Part shown: positions 40,873 through 49,722 of the stretch, piece by piece
Numbering within the stretch: position 1 is the stretch's first letter
Layout: every line of letters starts with the position of its first letter
Assembly (NCBI GenBank): GCA_028684065.1
Contig: JAQUGO010000006.1
Span: 1 to 64,000, forward strand
Direction of reading: 5' to 3'
Source of the DNA: Sulfurospirillaceae bacterium
Lineage (GTDB): Bacteria; Campylobacterota; Campylobacteria; Campylobacterales; Sulfurospirillaceae
DNA: 64,000 bases
The notes under the pieces: generated by a model
Told to the model about the DNA's origin: nothing
What the model saw: only the letters and a program-made list of their open reading frames with translations
The model's database searches: none
Program-made: the position numbers and the translations under genes

Positions 40873-41562
40873 ATGAATATGCATCACACAATAGAAGCGT
40901 TGCAGAAGCGTCTGGGTTATCAGTTTACCGATCAAAATCTGATAATCGAGGCTCTTACGCATAAGAGTTCAAAACAGCCTTACAACAATGAGCGTTTAGA
41001 GTTTTTAGGTGACGCTGTACTGGATTTAATCGTTGGGGAGTATCTTTACCATACTTTCAAAGGGGTTGCTGAAGGAGAACTTTCCAAACTTAGAGCTTCA
41101 TTAGTGAATGAAAAAAGTTTTGAAAAGCTGGCACGTTTACTGCATTTAGGAGAGTCTATCTATATCTCTATGGCCGAAGAAAATAATAATGGTAGAGAAA
41201 AACCCTCTTTACTTTCCAATGCATTTGAAGCGATTATGGGCGCACTTTATTTAGAGGCAGGACTTGACAAAGCTAAAAAGTTGGCAATTGCCCTCTTAGA
41301 AGAAGCGTATCCTACGATTGATATGGAAGCTATTTTTAGAGACCATAAAACCACCTTACAGGAGTTGACGCAAGCTTATTTTGGTGTGACACCGGAGTAT
41401 CGTTTAGTACGTGCTTTTGGACCTGATCATAAAAAAGAGTTTGAAATTGCTGTGAATATTAACGGACGAGATTTATCTATGGCAAGTGGAAAAAGTAAAA
41501 AAGAGGCGCAACAAAAAGCAGCGATGATAGCCTTAGAAATTCTCAAAAAGGAAGCACGATGA
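40873..41562 (+). CDS. rnc: ribonuclease III
   Basis: 229 residues. Signature NERLEFLGDAVLDLIVGEYL with the catalytic Glu/Asp, then EAIMGALYLEAG. The C-terminal double-stranded RNA-binding domain (TTLQELTQAYFGVTPEYRL to KSKKEAQQKAAMIAL) is complete. It processes rRNA precursors and other duplexes. AAAGGA is 8 bases upstream; overlaps aroC by 4 bases. Confidence 0.97.
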   Translation: MNMHHTIEALQKRLGYQFTDQNLIIEALTHKSSKQPYNNERLEFLGDAVLDLIVGEYLYHTFKGVAEGELSKLRASLVNEKSFEKLARLLHLGESIYISMAEENNNGREKPSLLSNAFEAIMGALYLEAGLDKAKKLAIALLEEAYPTIDMEAIFRDHKTTLQELTQAYFGVTPEYRLVRAFGPDHKKEFEIAVNINGRDLSMASGKSKKEAQQKAAMIALEILKKEAR

Positions 41563-42632
41563 ATCGCTTTGGTAAAGCCTTTAGTTTTACAACCTTTGGT
41601 GAATCGCATGGTCCTGCTGTTGGGTGTGTTATTGATGGTATTCCTGCGGGGCTTTGTATTGATGAGGCGTTTATTCAAAGTGAACTTGATCGCCGCCGAC
41701 CGGGGCAAAATAAATTCGCCACAGCTCGAAAAGAGGGTGATAAGGTAGAGATTTTAAGTGGGGTATTTGAAGGCTTAAGTACAGGTTCCCCTATTGCTTT
41801 GGTGATTTTTAATGAAAATCAAAAGAGTGGAGATTATGAAAATGTGAAAGATCTTTTTCGTCCTGGTCATGCGGATTTTACTTATTTTCACAAATATGGT
41901 ATTAGAGATTATCGTGGTGGCGGACGTAGTAGCGCACGAGAAACGGCTGCACGAGTAGCAGCTGGTGCTGTCGCAAAGTTACTGCTAAAAGCCTTACATG
42001 TAGAGGTGAAAAGCGGTGTTTGTGCGATTGGTACTATCGAAGCGATACAATATGATTTTTCACGCGTTGCTCAAAGTCCAATTTATGCTTTAGATGCAAG
42101 TGTTGAAAAAGCGCAAGAAGATGCCATTATGGAGGCTAAAAACACTCACGATTCGATTGGTGGTGTAGCCCTTGTTCATATCGTTGGAGCTCCTGCGGGT
42201 TTGGGTGAACCATTGTATTATAAACTTGACGCACTTTTAGCAGAAGCGATGATGGGCATTAATGGAGTGAAAGCAATAGAAATAGGTGAGGGTTTTCATG
42301 CCTCTTCGCTTAAAGGCTCAACCAACAACGATGCCATCACTAAAGAGGGTTTTGTGAGCAATCACAGTGGCGGTATTTTAGGGGGTATTAGTAATGGTGA
42401 TACCATTACATGTAAGGTTTATTTTAAACCAACACCTTCTATTTTTATCGCTCAACAAACGATAACCAAAGAAGGCGAAGAAGTAGAGTGTTCCCTCAAA
42501 GGCAGACATGACCCTTGCATCGCCGTACGTGGAAGCGTAGTAGCTGAGTCAATGGCTGCTTTGGTGGTGGCAGATTTACTGCTTTTAAATATGGGCTCAC
42601 GACTTGAGCACCTTCAAAAGGTTTACATGTAA
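41559..42632 (+). CDS. aroC: chorismate synthase
   Basis: 357 residues. Signatures GESHGPAVGCVIDGIPAG, YRGGGRSSARETAARVAAGA and RHDPCIAVRG mark the FMN-dependent enzyme that converts EPSP to chorismate, the last step of the shikimate pathway. The rnhA-rnc-aroC order is compact and probably one transcript. The stop codon is part of a TTACATGTAA palindrome at 42623, and a second copy lies at 42406. Confidence 0.97.
   Translation: MNRFGKAFSFTTFGESHGPAVGCVIDGIPAGLCIDEAFIQSELDRRRPGQNKFATARKEGDKVEILSGVFEGLSTGSPIALVIFNENQKSGDYENVKDLFRPGHADFTYFHKYGIRDYRGGGRSSARETAARVAAGAVAKLLLKALHVEVKSGVCAIGTIEAIQYDFSRVAQSPIYALDASVEKAQEDAIMEAKNTHDSIGGVALVHIVGAPAGLGEPLYYKLDALLAEAMMGINGVKAIEIGEGFHASSLKGSTNNDAITKEGFVSNHSGGILGGISNGDTITCKVYFKPTPSIFIAQQTITKEGEEVECSLKGRHDPCIAVRGSVVAESMAALVVADLLLLNMGSRLEHLQKVYM
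42406..42415. repeat. TTACATGTAA palindrome (in aroC)
   Basis: Exact copy, read in frame as Ile-Thr-Cys-Lys. Confidence 0.7.
42623..42632. repeat. TTACATGTAA palindrome (aroC stop)
   Basis: Exact copy; its last three bases are the aroC stop codon TAA. Confidence 0.7.
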
Positions 42633-42633
42633 A

Positions 42634-42655
42634 GGTTAAAATGAGAATTTTAACC
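42634..42655. terminator. hairpin between convergent aroC and permease genes
   Basis: GGTTAAAAT (42634-42642) and ATTTTAACC (42647-42655) form a perfect 9-bp stem with a GAGA tetraloop. It begins 1 base after the aroC stop and covers the permease stop. T-runs are short on both sides, so strength is uncertain. Confidence 0.6.
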
Positions 42656-43702
42656 ACAACATTTTTTAGCTTTTGAACGTGGAAGCAGTGTTTGATACAG
42701 CAATACAAGAAGAACAATGGAGCTAGCAATGCTCAGTAATGAAGGTTCTTCATGATGCTCTGAGAGAACATTGAGCGTGATAAAATCCTTAAAAAAAACA
42801 TCCATAAGATAGCCAAAAACATAGCTACATGTAAGAATGGAGCTTAAGTAAATCATCAAGCCTTTCATCCCCACTAATTTTTTAATAACACTCATGGTAA
42901 TAAGGCTCGTAGCCGGTCCTGCACTTAAAAATACAAAGGCTGTACCAGGGCTAAAGCCTGCTAAAATAAGCGATAATCCTAACGGTACACTTGAGGTGGC
43001 ACACACATAAAGAGGCATAGCAATCGCTATCATCAGCGTGTAGGAGAGAAAAAGATTTTGCGTCAAGACATTATCGATTTTTGTTGGGATAAAGGTACTT
43101 AAAAGACTGGCTAAAATTAAACCAATCAACAAAGGTTTGGCTATATCTTTAAAAATACTATAGTATCCATAGCGCCAAACTTGCGTCAAAAAATTGCCCG
43201 AAGAAGCAACACTTGATGTATGACACGAAGTGTTCATTGCTTTGGGCTTTACTGCTGTAAAAAGCATAGGCTTAGGAGCCTCAACACTACTATCGAGCCA
43301 TTTGGAAAGTATCCCTGCGATGATGGCAATCACAAAGGATGTGACCATGCGATAAAGTGCAAAAACCCACCCTAAAGCGCCTTGGGTCACCAGCAAGGAA
43401 TCTATGCCACTAATAGGGGCTGAAATCAAAAAAGTTTGTAAAGCACTTTTACTCGCACCATCTTTTTTAAGCGCTGTCGCAAAAGGAATCACACTACAAG
43501 AACATAGAGGCAAAGGAATGCCAATAAGCGCTGTTTTAAATATGCTTGCGTGTGAGTTTTGACCAATATGGCGTTTGATAAAAGAGTCTGGCAAAAGTTT
43601 TTTCATAAGACCTGCTAAGAGTAATCCCATTAAAATATACAAAGAAATTTCGTTTAACATGTCCCAAAAATTTAAAATAAAGTGTTCAATATAATACATC
43701 AT
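42650..43702 (-). CDS. SO_0444-type Cu/Zn efflux permease
   Basis: 350 residues (ATG at 43702; another ATG at 43699 has better spacing to AGGA). About eight to ten helices. The conserved PLPLCSCSVIPFATALKKDGAS and FLISAPISGIDSLL mark the DUF318/ArsP-like permease family, and the C-terminal KKCCG could bind metal. Members export metals or organoarsenicals. It lies downstream of feoAB on the same strand, though whether it is co-expressed is uncertain. Confidence 0.85.
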   Translation of the reverse strand: MMYYIEHFILNFWDMLNEISLYILMGLLLAGLMKKLLPDSFIKRHIGQNSHASIFKTALIGIPLPLCSCSVIPFATALKKDGASKSALQTFLISAPISGIDSLLVTQGALGWVFALYRMVTSFVIAIIAGILSKWLDSSVEAPKPMLFTAVKPKAMNTSCHTSSVASSGNFLTQVWRYGYYSIFKDIAKPLLIGLILASLLSTFIPTKIDNVLTQNLFLSYTLMIAIAMPLYVCATSSVPLGLSLILAGFSPGTAFVFLSAGPATSLITMSVIKKLVGMKGLMIYLSSILTCSYVFGYLMDVFFKDFITLNVLSEHHEEPSLLSIASSIVLLVLLYQTLLPRSKAKKCCG

Positions 43703-43720
43703 ATGTTCCTAATAAAGGTA

Positions 43721-43736
43721 GGTAGCCAAAGCTACC
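43721..43736 (-). terminator. small hairpin after feoB
   Basis: GGTAGC and GCTACC pair over a 4-base loop, 2 bases after the feoB stop. A T-containing stretch (CTTTATT) follows on the minus strand. It may be a weak terminator between feoB and the permease gene. Confidence 0.5.
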
Positions 43737-43738
43737 CA

Positions 43739-45847
43739 CTAGGTTAAATAAAAATAGCCTGCAACATGAAAGGCTAAAAACGAAAGTGCCCATGCCGTTG
43801 CAAAAGTAAATAGTACCAAATAAAAGGTGTATTTCAAACTCTCTGCTTCTTTAGCAAAAACAACCGTTGCTGCAATACATGGTAGATAAATCATAACAAA
43901 GACGATAAATGAAACTGCCGCAGGCAAAGAGATACTTTTGGCAATGGTATCACGAAGTGAACTGTCATCTTCACTGACCTCGCTTCCTAAAGAATACAAC
44001 ACCCCCAAAGTGGAAACAATGACTTCTTTCGCTGCAAGACCACTGATAGTGGCAACACTCATTTTCCAGTCAAAACCCAGAGGTGCAAAAAATGGCTCAA
44101 TTGTTTTGCCCATCATCCCTAAGTAGGTTTTTTCCATCAATTTTTCGCGCATCTCATTTTCCATTGTGCTTTTTGAAGCATCATCTTGAAGTGTTTTAAT
44201 GTGTGCAGTGTAGGACTCTTCAATCAGTGTGTTTTTAGGATACGAGCTAATAAACCAAATCAGCATCGACGCTAAAAGGATAAAGGTACCGGCTTTTTTG
44301 ATGTACATCATGGATTTGGAGTAAACAGCAAACCAGATAAGTTTTAAGCTTGGTAAACGATACTTTGGCATTTCCATGACAAAAGGCTCATCTTCTCCTT
44401 TAAATGCGGTGATACGAAGGATTTTCCCTGCAATCAATCCCAATAAAGCACCACTAATATAGATGATAAATAAAATATTGCCTGCCATATCTTCGTCAAA
44501 AAAGGCACCTGCAAAAAGCACATACACAGGCAATCTTGCGCCACAACTCATAAAGCCAATGATAAACATCGTTAAGAGTCTATCTTTTTTATTTTTAAGG
44601 GTGCGTGCCGCCATGTAAGCAGGAACAGAACATCCAAATCCTGTGACAAGTGGGATAAAACTTTTACCGTGAAGCCCAAATTTATGGAAAAATCCATCCA
44701 ATAAAAAAGCAACTCGCGACATGTAACCCGTAGTTTCCAGTAAAGAGATACCTAAAAATAAAATCATAATATTAGGTAGGAACATAATAACGCCACCCAC
44801 ACCCGCAATCATACCATCCACAATTAAAGATTTTAAAATCTCATTGTCAATACCAGCGCCCACACTCTCTCCCAGCCAACCAAAGCCAGCCTCGATCCAA
44901 TTCATTGGAAGCTCTCCGAGAGTAAAGGTGAGTTGAAAGAGTCCCCACATCAAAAAGACAAAAATAGGTAAGCCTAAAAGCTTGTGTATCAAAAGAGCAT
45001 CAATACTTTGCGTGAGGTTCTTTATTTTTTGTGTTTTTAGATGCATAACATCCATCGTGATACCTTTGGCAAAAGCGGAATGCTCTTTACTGATAACATC
45101 TTCAATATCCTCCGTTTGGGCGTACATGTAAACATAGCCTAAAGCATGATTTAAAAGAGGTTGAAGCTCTACAAAGAGTGGAAATTCATGCATTAAAGCG
45201 TAGATATGTTTGCGTTGCCAAAGCAGACCGAGGGCAATATTTCGATTGCTTAACATTGGATGGTTAAAGTGTTTTTCATTAAGAAATGTTGTTATCTTTT
45301 GCAGCTCTTCTTCAATAATATCACTGAAAAAGAGTTTAGGTGATTCCAAAGTAGATGAGCTTACATGTAAGATACTTTTTAAAAGTGCAGACATGTTAAA
45401 TTTCGTTTTTGAAGAGACTTTGATACATGGTACGTTGAGTAATTTACTCATGTACTCAGTGTCGATATCAATACCTTCTTTTTGGGCTTCATCATCCATA
45501 TTTAAAGCGATAACCATTTTTTTACCCAGTTCCATCAGTTGGGTACTAAGGCTTAGGTTTCGCTCTAAATTGGTAGAATCAATCACATTTAAAATAAGGT
45601 CATAATTCTCTTGCAATAAAAAATCTTTTGTCACTTTTTCATCGGCTGAAAAATCATCTAAAGAGTAAAGGCCAGGAAGGTCAATCATTTCAATAGAAAA
45701 TCCCTCTTTACTAAAAGTTGCAAGGGCTTTTTCAACGGTAACACCCGCAAAATTACCGATTTTCAAATTAGAACCGCTTAAGGCATTGGCTAAATGACTT
45801 TTGCCAACATTCGGTTGCCCTACAAGGGCTATGGTTAATTTTTTCAT
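43739..45847 (-). CDS. feoB: ferrous iron transporter FeoB
   Basis: 702 residues. The cytosolic G domain has G1 GQPNVGKS (10-17), the G2/G3 region FAGVTVEKA and DLPGLYSL, and G4 NMDD. A helical spacer leads to the membrane core with the Gate motifs (GFGCSVPAYMAARTLKN and LAAKEVIVSTLGVLYSLG). It imports Fe(II) across the inner membrane. It overlaps feoA by 4 bases and lies under an apparent Fur box. Confidence 0.97.
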   Translation of the reverse strand: MKKLTIALVGQPNVGKSHLANALSGSNLKIGNFAGVTVEKALATFSKEGFSIEMIDLPGLYSLDDFSADEKVTKDFLLQENYDLILNVIDSTNLERNLSLSTQLMELGKKMVIALNMDDEAQKEGIDIDTEYMSKLLNVPCIKVSSKTKFNMSALLKSILHVSSSTLESPKLFFSDIIEEELQKITTFLNEKHFNHPMLSNRNIALGLLWQRKHIYALMHEFPLFVELQPLLNHALGYVYMYAQTEDIEDVISKEHSAFAKGITMDVMHLKTQKIKNLTQSIDALLIHKLLGLPIFVFLMWGLFQLTFTLGELPMNWIEAGFGWLGESVGAGIDNEILKSLIVDGMIAGVGGVIMFLPNIMILFLGISLLETTGYMSRVAFLLDGFFHKFGLHGKSFIPLVTGFGCSVPAYMAARTLKNKKDRLLTMFIIGFMSCGARLPVYVLFAGAFFDEDMAGNILFIIYISGALLGLIAGKILRITAFKGEDEPFVMEMPKYRLPSLKLIWFAVYSKSMMYIKKAGTFILLASMLIWFISSYPKNTLIEESYTAHIKTLQDDASKSTMENEMREKLMEKTYLGMMGKTIEPFFAPLGFDWKMSVATISGLAAKEVIVSTLGVLYSLGSEVSEDDSSLRDTIAKSISLPAAVSFIVFVMIYLPCIAATVVFAKEAESLKYTFYLVLFTFATAWALSFLAFHVAGYFYLT
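45361..45370. repeat. TTACATGTAA palindrome (in feoB)
   Basis: Exact copy within a 12-bp palindrome (CTTACATGTAAG); on the minus strand it reads Leu-His-Val. Confidence 0.7.
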
Positions 45848-46071
45848 ACAATCGCCTCTACTTCAATCATTTTAGCTTCTTCCATCCGCAAAGCAATGGA
45901 ACTAAAACCTAATGCGATTTTAATAGTGTTCTTTTGCAAACTAATCTCTGTAATTTCTACCTCTTTGCCAGAACCTAAACCTAAAGAATATAAACGTTTT
46001 TTGAGCAAAGATTGCGCAGTAATGGTTTTAATCATAACTTTTGTATTTTTTGATATTTGTGATAAATTCAT
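45844..46071 (-). CDS. feoA: FeoA, SH3-like regulator of FeoB
   Basis: 75 residues from the ATG at 46071, preferred to the ATG at 46092 because GAGGA lies 4 bases upstream of it. LLKKRLYSLGLGSGKEVEI and FSSIALRMEEAKMIEV are the FeoA SH3-like landmarks. It is thought to assist FeoB. Translationally coupled to feoB (ATGA). Confidence 0.92.
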   Translation of the reverse strand: MNLSQISKNTKVMIKTITAQSLLKKRLYSLGLGSGKEVEITEISLQKNTIKIALGFSSIALRMEEAKMIEVEAIV

Positions 46072-46085
46072 TGTGTCCTCTTTAT

Positions 46086-46127
46086 TTAACATGTTGAGCC
46101 ATTTTGTTGTATAAGATCAGATTTCAT
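46086..46127 (-). CDS. possible 13-residue leader peptide upstream of feoA
   Basis: A 13-codon ORF (MKSDLIQQNGSTC) has a stronger ribosome site (TTGGAGG, 6 bases before the ATG) than feoA itself and ends 15 bases before the feoA start. Its ATG at 46092-region neighbour is out of frame with it. It could couple ribosome loading to feoA or act as a regulatory upstream ORF; nothing proves translation. Confidence 0.35.
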   Translation of the reverse strand: MKSDLIQQNGSTC

Positions 46128-46222
46128 TACTTGCCTCCAAGATACACCATTAGGTGCAGATAAAATTTATTTATTTTTGATAACTAATATCGAAATAGTA
46201 ATGAAATAAAACTTTATTTTTA

Positions 46223-46243
46223 CTTATATTGATTGTTATTATC
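46223..46243 (-). promoter_or_regulatory. Fur box and -10 of feoAB
   Basis: GATAATAACAATCAATATA (minus strand of 46225-46243) matches the 19-base E. coli Fur consensus at 15 positions. An overlapping TATAAG (46223-46228) could be the -10 box, giving a leader of about 145 bases. Fur-Fe(II) binding would block polymerase. The rest of the 180-base gap to rnhB shows nothing else clear. Confidence 0.65.
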
Positions 46244-46307
46244 AATTAAAGACGGGAAAAAGATCTTTTATGACTATTCAACTGTTAGCAAAAAGCTAAA
46301 GAAGGGT

Positions 46308-46853
46308 TTAAAACAGAGAGGGTTGCGAAAGGCTTTTTATTTTAAAGGATTTACGATGAAGGTCACAATAGCCATATTGTTTAATTTTTTCTACATGTAA
46401 AGCACTACCATAGCCTTTGTGTTTGTCAAAGTTATAGTGTGGATACTTGAATGCTACTTCGTACATAAAGCGATCACGGCTCACTTTTGCCAAAATACTT
46501 GCAGCACTTACTTCAGGTATTTTAGCATCAGCTTTGACCATCGTCTCAATACCTTGCACACCAAATGTGCAGTTACCATCCATTAAAATAGAATGTCCTT
46601 TGAAGTGCTCTTGAATAGTAAGAATGGCATATTTAAGGCAAAAGCTCAAACCCTTTTCATCAACCATAATATTGTCACAAAAGACGATTTTGTAGGCTGC
46701 TTTAGCCTGAATGAGCGTAAAGAGGGCTTCTCTTCTTTTTTCGCTAAGTATCTTTGAATCTGCGAGCCCCAAAATAGGTTCATTTAACACAACTCCAGCT
46801 ACTACCAAAGGTCCTGCTAAACACCCACGTCCTGCTTCATCAATTCCACACAT
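46308..46853 (-). CDS. rnhB: ribonuclease HII
   Basis: 181 residues. Catalytic Asp5/Glu6 in GIDEAGRGCLAGPLV, DSKILSEKRRE, and the C-terminal ASILAKVSRDRFM region with its Asp. It removes ribonucleotides from DNA. The gene starts 66 bases from the divergent phosphatase gene. Confidence 0.96.
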   Translation of the reverse strand: MCGIDEAGRGCLAGPLVVAGVVLNEPILGLADSKILSEKRREALFTLIQAKAAYKIVFCDNIMVDEKGLSFCLKYAILTIQEHFKGHSILMDGNCTFGVQGIETMVKADAKIPEVSAASILAKVSRDRFMYEVAFKYPHYNFDKHKGYGSALHVEKIKQYGYCDLHRKSFKIKSLSQPSLF

Positions 46854-46919
46854 TGTGCCTCCTCTTTAATATGTAAGGATTTTAATATAGATTTGCTAAA
46901 ATAATCTAAAGGATATGAC

Positions 46920-48170
46920 ATGATGCTTGAGCAAGAAGATTTAGATCGTGCATTTAATAAAGAACTATTTATTATACGCAATGATATTTACTATCAGCAG
47001 CTAGAGTTTAAAAATAAGGCTGCAAAGTCTATACTACGTGTAGATATATCGTATAAACCACAGCAAGCATTAAGCGGTGATAGTTACTCTTTACGTAAAA
47101 CTAAAGATGGCAGAATCGTTGGTTTTATTGTAGATGCAATGGGAAAGGGAATTTCTGCAGCATTGACATCGATGGGAGCTACACGTTTCCTCAACTATAT
47201 TTTTGATGAACTTGAAGAAAATAGATCATTTGACTTTCAGCTATGGACACAAAAGTTTGTTCGATTTATGACACAAAATTTGATGGATGAAGAGATGCTT
47301 AGCATTGCATTAATGGAGCTAAATTTTCATCAATCCACTACACAGTATGCTTTGTGTGGCATGCCTGCTTTTTTAGTCGCGACGGATGATAGTGAATTTA
47401 CTCTTATCAAAAGTAATAACCCACCCATGATGCGATACACTACAAGTTTAAAAATATCTAGTGCTCCTACTTCCAATATTCGTAAAATACTTTGCTATAC
47501 AGATGGTTTAAGTGAAAGTATAACACGAGAAGGCATCCCTTATAATATGCAAATGCGTCAAGATTTTTTCGATAGTGCGTGTGTAGGTGAATTTAATGAT
47601 TTAGTGAAAAAAGCCATTGTAAAAGGAGATGATGACATTACATATTTTTATATCCACAAAAGTGAATGTGGATTTGATAGAAAACAATTCTGCATACAAA
47701 GTAGTTATAAAGCTGTAGAAGAGACATTGCAAGAAATTTCGACATATCTTAACAATCAACAAGTAAACCGTAAATGCGCGAGTGAAATTATTTTGGCTTT
47801 TTCAGAATTATTACTCAATGCATTGGAACACGGTAACTTTGGGATTTCTAGAGAAGCAAAGAATGAGTTAATTGCCAAAGATTTATTCGATGATACAATG
47901 ATACGTTTAGAAGCACGCTATAAAGAAAAACCGATTAAAATTACGTATCGTATGATGCAACGAAAACGAGGAAAAATATTTGAAGCCACGATTGCTGATA
48001 GTGGAGATGGTTTTGATGTGCAGGTTTTGAAAAATATCGTTGTAAATGCAGCCAACTTTAATGGGAGAGGCTTTATTATTGTGAGAAAGTTGGTCGATCG
48101 TTTCTACTTTAATGTTAAAGGTAATGCTATCACGATTCAAAAACTTTTAATATTTGATTCAAAGTTGTAG
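46920..48170 (+). CDS. SpoIIE-type phosphatase fused to an RsbW-like ATPase domain
   Basis: 416 residues (ATG at 46920; a second ATG at 46923). Residues about 35-240 are a PP2C/SpoIIE domain with metal-binding acids in SGDSYS, VDAMGKGIS and CYTDGLSE. Residues about 270-410 are a HATPase/anti-sigma kinase-like domain (ELLLNALEHGNFG, ADSGDGFD, GRGFIIVRKLVD). Such proteins usually act in partner-switching with a STAS antagonist and sigma factor or effector, but no STAS or sigma gene is adjacent. There is no sensor or membrane part. Its end overlaps the convergent AAA gene by 12 bases. Confidence 0.88.
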   Translation: MMLEQEDLDRAFNKELFIIRNDIYYQQLEFKNKAAKSILRVDISYKPQQALSGDSYSLRKTKDGRIVGFIVDAMGKGISAALTSMGATRFLNYIFDELEENRSFDFQLWTQKFVRFMTQNLMDEEMLSIALMELNFHQSTTQYALCGMPAFLVATDDSEFTLIKSNNPPMMRYTTSLKISSAPTSNIRKILCYTDGLSESITREGIPYNMQMRQDFFDSACVGEFNDLVKKAIVKGDDDITYFYIHKSECGFDRKQFCIQSSYKAVEETLQEISTYLNNQQVNRKCASEIILAFSELLLNALEHGNFGISREAKNELIAKDLFDDTMIRLEARYKEKPIKITYRMMQRKRGKIFEATIADSGDGFDVQVLKNIVVNAANFNGRGFIIVRKLVDRFYFNVKGNAITIQKLLIFDSKL

Positions 48171-49232
48171 TGCCCATTCCCAAAAAGGTGTGACTGAAAA
48201 ACTAATTGTATCTAGTTCAAAAGAACCTTCATTACCTAGACTTACAATTTCTACTTTGTTGACATGTAACATATGAAACGTTGAACTCAGCTTTTTCATC
48301 CGTAGCATAATGGCTTCTTCCGTTGCAAATGCAATACAAAAGAGTGCTGTTTTTTCTTCAGGAAGATAAAGGTCAATACCTTCATCATAAAAAATTGTTT
48401 TACCCCTTTTCATAAGCTCTAAAAATACCATATTTTCAAAACGTTTAAGAAAATCTTTTTTAAAACTTAGAGCATTTTTTAAAGCAAAATCAATAATATA
48501 AACTTTTTTGGCTGCACTAGGCTGGTTGTACTTTTCCACTAAAAAAAGTAAATTATTTTCAATAAATAGAAGAGTAGTAGCATACAGTTTGTCTTTAGAG
48601 AGTTTTATCATAGGTTTGAGTTGATTGTAGATTTGAAAGAGTGTCACTTTTGTGCTTTGTAACTCACAGAAACGTTTATAAATTGTAAAAGTTGTTGGTT
48701 CTGGTATTATAAGATGCACCATAGCTTGCATTTGTCTGTGATGATCAGCTTCGATAAGTTGATGAATATATGGAAACGTTCCATGATTAGCAAAAAGATT
48801 AAAAAGATGTTCAATATTAGAATGCTTCTTATCAAAAGCGATAAATTCTTCAAAATCAAGAGGGTAGAGTGTTTGTTTATCAAATCCATTGAGTTCTTTA
48901 GATATCCATGTTGTTGTAATGATGATTTCAGAAACATCAGGGAGAGCAAAACTAAAATCAAAATGCTCTAGTATTAAGAGAGTAATAGGATGAGATGCTA
49001 AAAACAATGGTAAGTGTTCAGCAATGGAATCGTTTTCAACTCGGGCATCTGAAAAATCAATATACAGATAGCTCCCTTTTTCATAATGGCTGAGATGATC
49101 AATAATCAAATGAGTTTTTCCACTTTTGCGTGGACCACACAACAAAGTTTTTTTATGAGAAATAGTAATTTTTCTATCAACAAATAAAATATTTTTTAGA
49201 TGTGTTTCATAAAGTATTTCTAAAGTTTGCAT
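48159..49232 (-). CDS. AAA-type ATPase with DUF4143-like architecture
   Basis: 357 residues. Walker A CGPRKSGKTH near residue 33, Walker B-like TLLILEHFDF. A winged-helix-like stretch in the middle (KVTLFQIYNQLKPMIKLSKDK) and a C-terminal nuclease-like fold (LKRFENMVFLELMKRGKTIFY) resemble the large AAA/DUF4143 family. Function is unknown for most members. The ATPase assignment is firm; cellular role is not. Confidence 0.78.
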   Translation of the reverse strand: MQTLEILYETHLKNILFVDRKITISHKKTLLCGPRKSGKTHLIIDHLSHYEKGSYLYIDFSDARVENDSIAEHLPLFLASHPITLLILEHFDFSFALPDVSEIIITTTWISKELNGFDKQTLYPLDFEEFIAFDKKHSNIEHLFNLFANHGTFPYIHQLIEADHHRQMQAMVHLIIPEPTTFTIYKRFCELQSTKVTLFQIYNQLKPMIKLSKDKLYATTLLFIENNLLFLVEKYNQPSAAKKVYIIDFALKNALSFKKDFLKRFENMVFLELMKRGKTIFYDEGIDLYLPEEKTALFCIAFATEEAIMLRMKKLSSTFHMLHVNKVEIVSLGNEGSFELDTISFSVTPFWEWALQL

Positions 49233-49317
49233 CTGTTATCCTTTACTTTAATCATAATATTTTCCTTATTAAAAGGAAATAAAATTGTCTTAGAAGTATC
49301 AAAAACCCCTATATAGC

Positions 49318-49346
49318 TTGACTTTTGTGGTATCTTTTAGTAAAAT
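49318..49346 (+). promoter_or_regulatory. sigma-70 promoter of the ribosomal super-operon
   Basis: TTGACT (49318-49323) and TAAAAT (49341-49346) with an exact 17-base spacer, 56 bases before rpsJ. The short leader contains a small CACC/GGTG hairpin. This is the best -35/-10 pair in the window. Confidence 0.8.
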
Positions 49347-49401
49347 CACAGTCCTTAATTCAGTCACCAACAGGGTGGCAAGTTCTTTACAGGGGTACTT
49401 A

Positions 49402-49713
49402 ATGGAAAAAATTAGACTTAAACTCAAGGCGTATGACCATAGAGTTTTAGACAGATCTGTTGCAGCTATCGTCGAAGCTGTCAAACGAACTGGAGCCGAA
49501 ATAGTCGGACCAATTCCTATGCCTACAAAAATTAAGCGCTATACAGTGCTTAGATCACCGCACGTCAACAAAACTTCAAGAGAGCAATTTGAGATGAGAA
49601 TTCACGCACGTATGATTGATATCGTATCTGCAACGACTGATACAGTTGATTCGCTCATGAAACTCGACCTTGCACCTGAAGTGAATGTCGAAGTTAGAGC
49701 AATGGGTAAATAA
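49402..49713 (+). CDS. rpsJ: 30S ribosomal protein S10
   Basis: 103 residues, the normal length; start at ATG 49402 (AGGGG upstream) rather than an earlier in-frame codon within the promoter. [37 protein letters not shown] and the C-terminal [17 protein letters not shown] identify S10 (NusE), which also joins antitermination complexes. First gene of the S10 operon. Confidence 0.98.
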   Translation: MEKIRLKLKAYDHRVLDRSVAAIVEAVKRTGAEIVGPIPMPTKIKRYTVLRSPHVNKTSREQFEMRIHARMIDIVSATTDTVDSLMKLDLAPEVNVEVRAMGK

Positions 49714-49722
49714 GGGGTAATG

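Noticed and set aside
41427-41708. 93-codon minus-strand ORF across the rnc/aroC junction
   Set aside because: Shadow of two certain genes.
46270-46299. Nine-codon ORF with ATG near the feoA/rnhB gap
   Set aside because: Too short, on the opposite strand to feoA and without a ribosome site.
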